This document shows positions 1 to 4,569 of a DNA stretch of 10,850 nt, piece by piece. The notes below the pieces were generated by a model. That model saw only the letters and a program-made list of their open reading frames with translations. It was not told where the DNA came from and did no database searches. A program made the translations under genes and the position numbers. Position 1 is the first letter of the stretch, and each line of letters starts with the position of its first letter. Source of the DNA: an uncultured Lachnospiraceae bacterium (GTDB taxonomy: Bacteria > Bacillota > Clostridia > Lachnospirales > Lachnospiraceae); contig CAJUEI010000122.1 in the NCBI GenBank assembly GCA_910585255.1, positions 1-10,850 of the forward strand, read 5' to 3'.

Positions 1-669
1 CAATGAGATTTCATAGGTACTATCTACATTAGTAGAATTCACACTAAGACTAATAAAGCTCTTACCCGATTCAAATGCCGAATCAATAGCCTCCAGGCTT
101 AATCCCGGTGTAACAGTATTCTTATAAGCAGCATTTACTGTCTTTCCTGTAGTAGCTGCATCACTGTCAAATGTAATCTCTGCCGGTTTCTTTGCCTCAT
201 CCTGAAGCTTATATTGATTATTTATCGTTTCCACCACTCCGGCTCCATCACCCTTTAACAGATAAGTTTCATTAAACTTTGTAGTTTCGGATACACGGTC
301 AATTTCTTCCAAAAGCTGATCCACTTCCGCCTGAATATAACTTCTGTCATTCTCTGACATGGTTCCGTTTGCTGCCTGTACAGCAAGTTCATTCATTCTC
401 TGAAGCATATACTGCACTTCATTCATCGCACCTTCAGCAGTCTGTACACAAGAAATACCATCCTGTGCATTATTCGAGGCCTGTGATAACCCTCTAATCT
501 GCTTTCTCATCTTTTCACTGATAGACAATCCGGCTGCATTATCTGCTGCACGGTTAATCTTATAACCAGATGACAATTTCTCTGTAGACTTTGCCTGTGC
601 CCTTGTTGTTAATCCCAACATACGATTCGCATTCATTGCTGTTAGATTGTGTTGTACTACCATACTCAT
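1..669 (-). CDS. hag: Flagellin, N-terminal 223 residues (cut by window edge)
   Basis: This is the structural subunit of the flagellar filament, exported by the flagellar type III system. The frame is open from the ATG at 669 to the window edge, so the C-terminus is missing. The first ~140 residues are a classic flagellin N-terminal (D0/D1) domain: MSMVVQHNLTAMNANRM, then KLSSGYKINRAADNAAGLSI (31-50), then LQRMNELAVQAANGT (89-103). The last stretch aligns with the conserved D1 segment recognised by TLR5 in other flagellins. A more variable D2-like region begins after residue ~150. A strong GGAGG lies 8 nt before the ATG. csrA ends 104 nt upstream on the same strand and no good promoter is seen between them, so the two are probably co-transcribed. 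Cys74 is odd, because exported flagellins usually lack cysteine. The symbol hag/fliC is by family. Confidence 0.96.
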   Translation of the reverse strand, partial: MSMVVQHNLTAMNANRMLGLTTRAQAKSTEKLSSGYKINRAADNAAGLSISEKMRKQIRGLSQASNNAQDGISCVQTAEGAMNEVQYMLQRMNELAVQAANGTMSENDRSYIQAEVDQLLEEIDRVSETTKFNETYLLKGDGAGVVETINNQYKLQDEAKKPAEITFDSDAATTGKTVNAAYKNTVTPGLSLEAIDSAFESGKSFISLSVNSTNVDSTYEISL

Positions 670-677
670 AATTCATT

Positions 678-711
678 ACCTCCGTGTTGTTTTCCGGGGA
701 ATCCGTTCCCC
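678..711 (-). promoter_or_regulatory. Candidate dual CsrA-binding sites in the flagellin leader
   Basis: On the mRNA strand, GGGGAACGGATTCCCC (plus positions 696-711) forms a perfect 6-bp stem that presents GGA in its loop, the classic CsrA target shape. About 21 nt downstream, ACACGGAGG (679-687) combines a CsrA-like ACAnGGA motif with the flagellin Shine-Dalgarno (679-683). In Bacillus subtilis, CsrA represses hag by binding one upstream hairpin site and a second site over the Shine-Dalgarno, and this layout matches that. CsrA itself is encoded immediately upstream. The motifs and stem are seen directly; binding is inferred. Confidence 0.7.
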
Positions 712-773
712 TGTTCTTGATTTCCTTCTGCTAAATTGCAGTGCTGCTAAATTCTATATAATAAGAAATACCC

Positions 774-1049
774 CTAGGTTAGCATTTCATTATTACCAAC
801 TTTTCTCTGTTTCTCAATAAACCGATGCATCCGTTCTGCTGAAATAGATTTCTCAGGATAAAACCTCTGCGGCACTTCTTCTCCCTGCTCTCTGGCGTTC
901 CGTTCTAATACTTTTCCCCTTACAATATTAAAAGTCCGTGGTGCGTCTATCATAATTTTTGCATTATTTGCCGTTCCTCCTACAAAAACTACCCGAATCT
1001 CATCCCCAATCATAAAAAATTCACCCGGTTTTATCGTTAAATTCAGCAT
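774..1049 (-). CDS. csrA: CsrA/RsmA-family translational regulator (carbon storage regulator)
   Basis: CsrA is a small homodimeric RNA-binding protein that blocks ribosome access at GGA motifs; in Gram-positive bacteria its main target is flagellin mRNA, and FliW antagonises it. The 91 residues match the family: MLNLTIKPGEFFMIGDEIRV at the N-terminus, a central beta-strand region, then IDAPRTFNIVRGKVLER. Leu4, Thr5, Lys7 and Arg44 are kept at RNA-contact positions. Position 6, usually Arg, is Ile, and the usual Glu after Arg44 is Gly, so affinity may differ. The C-terminal tail beyond residue ~60 is somewhat longer than in many homologues. The start has GGAGG at 1056-1060, 6 nt away. Flagellin follows 104 nt downstream on the same strand. 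No convincing sigma-A or sigma-28 promoter is visible between its start and the recombination site at 1124, which fits control by the adjacent invertible segment. Confidence 0.92.
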   Translation of the reverse strand: MLNLTIKPGEFFMIGDEIRVVFVGGTANNAKIMIDAPRTFNIVRGKVLERNAREQGEEVPQRFYPEKSISAERMHRFIEKQRKVGNNEMLT

Positions 1050-1123
1050 CTTTAACCTCCTTGTTTGTATTACAATACTGGTTATTGTCCCTACTGCTTT
1101 CCAAAATTTCTAAAAAAACAATT

Positions 1124-1149
1124 TACAACAATTTGTATACACTGTTGTA
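1124..1149. repeat. Recombination site A (left inverted-arm site)
   Basis: TACAACA (1124-1130) and TGTTGTA (1143-1149) are perfect inverted arms around a 12-bp spacer, ATTTGTATACAC. This is the usual shape of a simple tyrosine recombinase core site. Read on the minus strand, the spacer contains TATACAAA (plus 1132-1139), identical and in register with the plus-strand spacer of site B at 1887-1894. The sites therefore lie in opposite orientation, which predicts inversion. A weak recombinase promoter (TTACAA at 1123, TGTATT at 1146, 17-bp spacing) may overlap the site, but I do not count on it. Confidence 0.7.
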
Positions 1150-1203
1150 TTTTAGATTCTTAACAAAGCAGGAAAATAAACCAATTCAAGGAGGAAATCA
1201 ACT

Positions 1204-1782
1204 ATGGGAACCACACAGCCAATTAAAGATATCAACAACTTAGAACAACTCAAGAACTATTATCTAAACGAAAAACGAAACCTAAGAAATTACGCCCTTA
1301 TCTGCACCGGACTTAACACTGCACTTCGAATCAGTGATCTCCTATCTCTAACATGGGATCAGGTTTACCATATTCCTAGTAAAACCTTTCTCTCACATAT
1401 CACACTTACCGAACAAAAAACCCAAAAACATACCATGGTTGCACTAAACCATGCCAGTATCCAAGCCCTTTCCCTCTATTTAGAAAGCATCTCTCCGATC
1501 AGCAGAAATCAATATATTTTTAAAGTAAGAACCCGAAACAAACCCATCTGCCGAGAACAAGCCTTTCGCATTATCCGCCAAGCATGGGATTCCTTAAATC
1601 TCCCCGGAACAATAAGCTGCCACTCTTTAAGAAAAACATTTGGCTATCACGCATGGGCAAACGGAACCAATCCCGCACTTTTAGTAGCGATCTATAACCA
1701 CTCCTCTTATGCTATTACAAAGCGATATCTAGGAATTGAACAAGAAGATAAAGATCAAGTATTTTTACGTCTAGAACTATAG
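1204..1782 (+). CDS. Short tyrosine recombinase (FimB/FimE-sized DNA invertase)
   Basis: This 192-residue site-specific recombinase consists of the catalytic domain only, without a separate N-terminal core-binding domain. That is the size of the E. coli fim switch recombinases FimB and FimE (about 200 residues). Catalytic residues are all visible: Arg42 in TALRISDLLSL, a Lys at 72 or 75 in EQKTQKH, His140-x-x-Arg143 in CHSLRKTFG, His166 in YNHSS, and nucleophile Tyr175 in KRYLGI. The start has AAGGAGG 9-10 nt upstream. It lies inside the candidate invertible segment, next to the divergently transcribed csrA-flagellin pair. Its coding strand is visibly rich in A and C and poor in G, unlike most other genes here, which suggests long residence on the strand opposite to its neighbours or a foreign origin. 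I infer that it flips the flagellin promoter segment. A resolvase or a decayed element remnant is less likely, because the active site is intact. Confidence 0.93.
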   Translation: MGTTQPIKDINNLEQLKNYYLNEKRNLRNYALICTGLNTALRISDLLSLTWDQVYHIPSKTFLSHITLTEQKTQKHTMVALNHASIQALSLYLESISPISRNQYIFKVRTRNKPICREQAFRIIRQAWDSLNLPGTISCHSLRKTFGYHAWANGTNPALLVAIYNHSSYAITKRYLGIEQEDKDQVFLRLEL

Positions 1783-1831
1783 AACCCAAAACCAAAAAAT
1801 TAAAAAATATAAAAAACCATCACAAAAACTA

Positions 1832-1858
1832 TAAATTAATCCCGCTTACTGCCGATAT
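1832..1858 (+). promoter_or_regulatory. Sigma-28 (SigD/FliA) flagellar promoter, facing away from csrA-flagellin
   Basis: TAAA (1832-1835), a 15-bp spacer, then GCCGATAT (1851-1858) matches the SigD/FliA consensus TAAA-N15-GCCGATAT. It reads rightward into site B and beyond, where there is no flagellar gene and the hydrolase is antisense. Transcription should start near 1865. Its location inside the candidate invertible segment, with csrA-flagellin lacking a visible promoter, is the key evidence for a promoter-inversion switch. Confidence 0.8.
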
Positions 1859-1865
1859 ACAGAGT

Positions 1866-1913
1866 AGAACAAAAAATGCAACATTTTATACAAACTGTTG
1901 CATTTTTTGTTCT
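1866..1913. repeat. Recombination site B, a perfect 18-bp inverted repeat that also resembles a terminator
   Basis: Arms of 18 bp (1866-1883 and 1896-1913, ending in ATGCAACA / TGTTGCAT) are perfect inverted copies around a 12-bp spacer, TTTTATACAAAC. The inner 7-12-7 architecture (1877-1902) matches site A, with TRCAACA arms in both. The A-run before and T-run after the TGCAACA/TGTTGCA stem would also act as a rho-independent terminator in either direction, possibly stopping the recombinase transcript and the OFF-state sigma-28 transcript. Confidence 0.7.
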
Positions 1914-2195
1914 GCCTTTATATTGTTCCCATTTTTTATCTAAATAATACATAAAGCAAAAAAGACGAAATTTCTCTCTTTAAAAAAAATATCCGCCAGA
2001 CCCAAAAACGTTCCGGCAGATAGTCCAAGATTCTTCTATAATCAAATTGCCTTGTAGGGGAGGATTCAAACTCAAAGAACAGCATATCCAATAGTAAAAA
2101 TTGTTCTAATTTGTCAATAAACCGAGTCAAATCGGATATTCTGTCGCTTGATTTCTTCCCATGTCTCACCCTTGTAGTAGAACAGGTTATCGCAG
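1914..2195. other. Intergenic stretch with no convincing gene
   Basis: This AT-rich DNA lies between site B and the stop codon of the hydrolase. A 77-codon minus-strand frame (1936-2169) has low-complexity hydrophobic content, no clear ribosome site and no family resemblance. I see no strong terminator for the leftward hydrolase operon, except possibly the site B hairpin acting from the other side. Confidence 0.5.
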
Positions 2196-3176
2196 TTAAT
2201 TCACCGGCATATATTGATTCAGATATTGTTCTACAGCTTCCATATATTCTTTATATATTTTGTTATCATTTTGCAGTCCGTGACCGGAATGTGAACATTC
2301 AAAATATTTGTAATCCACCGAATACTGTTTATAAGCTTCTAATAATCTTTGAGAGCCTTTATATGGCTGAATCCTATCATATTTTCCATATGCAACAACA
2401 CTCGGAACGGTATTTTCGTCCACCCACATGACTGCCGATATAGGCTTTAACTTTTCTATATAAGAGCCGTCTTTTATCATTTCCGGCGTCAATTCCACAC
2501 CTCCCATAACACCTAAAAGACCGGCGGCACCTTCTCTTGATTCATCCGTGTCTCGATCAAAGCCATAAATATCCCAATCTTCCGTATAAAAGCTAGAAGG
2601 TCCCACAGCACCAAATAACAATTTGACCGGAACCGGCGATTCGTCCGCATCTCTATAAGCATAAATCATAGCAAGTGCATGACCAGCTGAACCGCCTGCC
2701 ATAGCCAATTTGTCTATATGGTATCCAAGACGTTCCGCCTCTTCCACGACCTTTGGCATAGCCTCTTTGATTTCCATTGACTGTGAATATACGCTTTTAT
2801 TATTCGTTTCGTTACGCAGAGTATAGTTGATTCCTGCCGCAACATAACCTTTGGAACACAGCCATGAAAGCATTTCAGCGTCCCCCGATTTATCCCCCTG
2901 TGTGAATCCGCCTGCATGGAGATAAACCACCAAACCGTAACTTTCTTTACTTCCGTCTGCGGGAACATACAGGTCAAATTTGTTGGCTTCGCCGTCACCG
3001 TAGGAAATATCTTTACAAACCGTTCCGATTTCATCCGTTAATTGAACAGAATATTGTTTTGCCCATGACGGCTGAATCACAAATTTTGAAGCTACTCCAA
3101 GCCCAAAGGAAACAAGAAACGCTGCTACACAAATAAATACAAACATACCTCTGCCTTTCTTTTTTTCTGTTTTCAT
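2196..3176 (-). CDS. Membrane-anchored alpha/beta hydrolase (esterase/lipase-like)
   Basis: This 326-residue alpha/beta-hydrolase of the esterase/carboxylesterase type has an N-terminal basic stretch (MKTEKKKGRG) and one hydrophobic segment at ~11-33, so the catalytic domain probably lies outside the membrane as a lipoprotein-free anchored enzyme. The oxyanion motif HAGG is at 87-90. The nucleophile elbow GGSAGH gives Ser163. Candidate acid is Asp267 (YGKYDRI) and base is His299 (HSGHGL). The triad is complete, so it is probably active; the substrate is unknown, and a small ester, acylated sugar or peptide is possible. GGAGG lies upstream, inside the preceding small gene, and the start overlaps that gene's stop as ATGA, indicating translational coupling. 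The divergent TetR gene suggests substrate- or stress-induced control. Confidence 0.9.
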   Translation of the reverse strand: MKTEKKKGRGMFVFICVAAFLVSFGLGVASKFVIQPSWAKQYSVQLTDEIGTVCKDISYGDGEANKFDLYVPADGSKESYGLVVYLHAGGFTQGDKSGDAEMLSWLCSKGYVAAGINYTLRNETNNKSVYSQSMEIKEAMPKVVEEAERLGYHIDKLAMAGGSAGHALAMIYAYRDADESPVPVKLLFGAVGPSSFYTEDWDIYGFDRDTDESREGAAGLLGVMGGVELTPEMIKDGSYIEKLKPISAVMWVDENTVPSVVAYGKYDRIQPYKGSQRLLEAYKQYSVDYKYFECSHSGHGLQNDNKIYKEYMEAVEQYLNQYMPVN

Positions 3177-3307
3177 AGGAAATTACCTCCGAACAATGTT
3201 CCGCCGAGCAGAATATTCATAATCCCTCGGACTGCCAGCCGTCCTAAAAATGCGGCGATAATAATGATTACCAATACAATAATCAGCCGTTTTTGTGTAA
3301 GTGTCAT
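3173..3307 (-). CDS. Small membrane protein, 44 residues, coupled to the hydrolase
   Basis: The sequence starts MTLTQKRLIIVLVIIIIAAF and continues with a glycine-rich tail ending GGTLFGGNFL. It has one strongly hydrophobic segment (about residues 8-22) preceded by Lys/Arg, so it is predicted to be a single-pass membrane peptide. AAGGAG precedes the ATG at 3307, though with a short gap. Its TGA overlaps the hydrolase ATG as ATGA, and it is the first gene after the leftward promoter at 3394-3421. Both products being membrane-associated suggests a partner or accessory role. I do not recognise a family. Confidence 0.75.
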   Translation of the reverse strand: MTLTQKRLIIVLVIIIIAAFLGRLAVRGIMNILLGGTLFGGNFL

Positions 3308-3335
3308 TTCTCCTTTTCCTTTCTGTCATTATTTA

Positions 3336-3364
3336 TTGACTTTTTGTTTTCAGCGTGTTATGAT
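3336..3364 (+). promoter_or_regulatory. Sigma-A promoter for the TetR gene
   Basis: TTGACT (3336-3341), a 17-bp spacer and TATGAT (3359-3364) form a near-consensus promoter reading rightward. Transcription should start near 3371, leaving a leader of about 65 nt that covers the opposing promoter. Confidence 0.75.
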
Positions 3365-3370
3365 AACGGT

Positions 3371-3393
3371 GAAACAATCGTCTCGTTGATTTA
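3371..3393. promoter_or_regulatory. Candidate TetR operator between the two facing promoters
   Basis: AAACAA (3372-3377) and TTGATTT (3386-3392) form an imperfect inverted repeat, with one unpaired base, around TCGTCTCG. It lies exactly between the two predicted start sites, where a TetR dimer would block both promoters. The repeat is weak and the call rests mainly on position. Confidence 0.35.
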
Positions 3394-3421
3394 ATTGTAT
3401 CATGGATTTTCTTAGTGTCAA
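3394..3421 (-). promoter_or_regulatory. Sigma-A promoter for the small membrane protein and hydrolase
   Basis: On the minus strand, TTGACA (3416-3421), a 16-bp spacer and TACAAT (3394-3399) with an extended -10 TG give a strong promoter reading leftward. It starts near 3387 and leaves a leader of about 80 nt before the ATG at 3307. It faces the tetR promoter. Confidence 0.78.
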
Positions 3422-3435
3422 TAGGAGGCAGAAAA

Positions 3436-3954
3436 ATGAGACAAACCCCAAAAAATGTATCACCGTTCAGCAATGAAGCGAGAAACGCTTATGTCATAGA
3501 GCATATTACGGACGCACTTCTGGAATTACTGCGGGACAAGCCAATCGGAGATATATCCATCAGCGAACTGTGCGACCTTGCCGGTATCGGAAGGGCTTCT
3601 TTTTATCGAAATTTTGAAAATAAAGAGGATATTCTGCGGAGATATATCAATAAAATATTTCAGGAATGGCCAGATAAGGATGGAGAACAGAATAAATTTC
3701 TCTACTCCATGTTTGCACATTTTGAAAAACACAGAGAGTTTTATGAATTGCTAAATCAAAGGAATCTTATCTATCTTCTGAAAGATGTAATTATCGATAT
3801 TTGTGGACCAAAGCCCGAACACTCCAAAGAAGAAGCATATATGAAAGCGTATGTTGCTTACTCTCTATATGGCTGGATTGAAGTTTGGTTTCAAAGAGGA
3901 ATGCAGGAAACCGCAGAAGAAATAGCAGGAATATTCACAAATCATGGACTTTAA
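3436..3954 (+). CDS. TetR/AcrR-family transcriptional regulator
   Basis: This 172-residue regulator has an N-terminal TetR helix-turn-helix domain (about residues 17-65): ITDALLELLRDKPIGDISIS, then ELCDLAGIGRASFYRNFENKE containing the recognition helix, followed by the usual DILRRYI. The remaining ~100 residues form a helical ligand-binding and dimer domain whose ligand cannot be read. The start chosen is ATG 3436, because AGGAGG ends 7 nt upstream; a GTG at 3415 would lie upstream of that ribosome site and is rejected. It is divergent from the membrane protein-hydrolase pair and probably represses them and itself. Its coding strand is purine-rich, unlike the recombinase on the same strand. 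Confidence 0.92.
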   Translation: MRQTPKNVSPFSNEARNAYVIEHITDALLELLRDKPIGDISISELCDLAGIGRASFYRNFENKEDILRRYINKIFQEWPDKDGEQNKFLYSMFAHFEKHREFYELLNQRNLIYLLKDVIIDICGPKPEHSKEEAYMKAYVAYSLYGWIEVWFQRGMQETAEEIAGIFTNHGL

Positions 3955-3981
3955 ATTTACAAAAAACACATACATTTTGTC

Positions 3982-4011
3982 TTAAGGGGTTCAGATTTAA
4001 GGGATTCAGAT
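3982..4011. repeat. 15-bp tandem repeat, two copies
   Basis: TTAAGGGGTTCAGAT (3982-3996) is followed directly by TTAAGGGATTCAGAT (3997-4011), with one mismatch. A further degenerate relative (GAGGGTTCAAATTTA) follows near 4023. It lies just after tetR in non-coding DNA. The role is unknown; slippage during replication would explain it. Confidence 0.6.
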
Positions 4012-4083
4012 TTTCAGAAGCAGAGGGTTCAAATTTATGGAGGAGAGTTCACGCACCTCTCTACTTTCTCACAAACAAAAAGA

Positions 4084-4122
4084 AAAGGCATCTAACAGTA
4101 TCCCATATCGTCAAATGCCTTT
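4084..4122 (+). terminator. Weak terminator-like hairpin after tetR
   Basis: AAAGGCAT (4084-4091) and ATGCCTTT (4115-4122) pair over a 23-nt loop and are followed by ATTTC. The stem is real, but the loop is long and the T-tract poor, so termination is uncertain. Confidence 0.35.
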
Positions 4123-4243
4123 ATTTCAGCGGTTTTGCGGTTATTCTATTTTTGCCCTTTGTATCAATTAAGCGATTTTCATTTCACTATAACTTCTAAA
4201 TAATAAAGATAAAAAAAGAAACATAAATTACGGAACAATACAG

Positions 4244-4470
4244 CCAGAGAGCATCAGGGGTACACTGTGACTTCGGAGGAAAGCTAGAAGTTCTTAGACT
4301 TCTGTCGATCTCTAGGATTTGAGGGCACTTGTGCCCGAAAAAGGCACGTGTTTAGCCTCCTGCAGAGGCGAATTGCGTGCCGATCCGTCCGGCTGGCTGC
4401 ACCGAAATTCAGAAGTCTTAGAACTTCTGCTTTCCGAAGAGCGGAACAGTGTACCCCTGATGCTCTCTGG
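4244..4470. repeat. 227-bp palindromic element with internal hairpins (MITE-like repeat or structured RNA)
   Basis: The outer 25 bp (4244-4268 and 4446-4470) are perfect inverted copies beginning CCAGAGAGCATCAGGGG. Homology continues imperfectly over 61-bp arms (4244-4304 and 4410-4470), each with its own small hairpin (AGAAGT...ACTTCT). The 105-bp centre holds GGGCACTTGTGCCC (4323-4336) and a nested stem GGCACG/CGTGCC (4343-4348, 4376-4381) enclosing GCCTC/GAGGC. It is more GC-rich than its surroundings. Short frames on both strands follow from the palindrome and are not genes. It may be a non-autonomous mobile repeat or a transcribed structured RNA; copy number in the genome would decide. 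No target duplication is obvious. Confidence 0.75.
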
Positions 4471-4494
4471 CGTCCCCCTTAGAAATAACCCCCC

Positions 4495-4535
4495 AAAAAA
4501 ACTTAAGTGAGGAGGCACTCCCTTCCCCACTCAAG
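4495..4535 (-). terminator. Rho-independent terminator of the reductase operon
   Basis: On the minus strand, CTTGAGTG pairs with CACTTAAG (4528-4535 with 4502-4509, one G-T wobble). The stem extends by about 4 further pairs through GGGA/TCCT and is followed by seven T. It sits about 35 nt past the stop of the second reductase gene, between it and the palindromic element. Confidence 0.85.
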
Positions 4536-4569
4536 CAAAACAAAACCAAATTCCAACCAAATCGAAATC

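Larger units (their letters stand above)
1124..1913. mobile_element. Candidate invertible DNA segment carrying its own recombinase and a sigma-28 promoter
   Basis: The segment runs from site A to site B. If crossover occurs in the shared TATACAAA cores, about 750 bp flips (1140-1886), including the recombinase gene and the outward-facing sigma-28 promoter at 1832-1858. In the orientation seen, that promoter points rightward, away from csrA-flagellin. After inversion it would sit next to site A, read leftward, and give a leader of roughly 110 nt before csrA. The layout parallels the Salmonella Hin segment (recombinase plus flagellin promoter inside an invertible unit), but the enzyme here is a tyrosine recombinase like FimB/FimE. 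The sites, gene and promoter are seen; inversion is inferred. Confidence 0.68.

Noticed and set aside
1050..1123. Own promoter for csrA
   Set aside because: I looked for TTGACA/TATAAT and TAAA-N15-GCCGATAA pairs on the minus strand and found only poor matches with wrong spacing, so none is reported.
1061..1243. Plus-strand 60-codon frame overlapping the recombinase start
   Set aside because: No ribosome site and low-complexity sequence. It runs through recombination site A and overlaps the well-supported recombinase start at 1204 in another frame.
1124..1913. Sites A and B as direct repeats (excision of an integrated element)
   Set aside because: In direct alignment the spacers share TATACA only with a one-base shift. 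In inverted alignment, 8 contiguous bases match in register, so inversion is the better reading, though the near-palindromic GTATAC leaves some doubt.
1936..2169. 77-codon minus-strand frame as a gene
   Set aside because: No ribosome site, hydrophobic and aromatic low-complexity content, and no family resemblance.
3415..3435. GTG start for the TetR gene
   Set aside because: It lies upstream of the clear AGGAGG, which is correctly spaced for ATG 3436, and it overlaps the opposing promoter's -35.
4312..4530. Small proteins on both strands inside the palindromic element
   Set aside because: Mirror-image frames of comparable length on both strands are expected from a palindrome; there is no ribosome site support, and the hairpin structure explains the sequence better.
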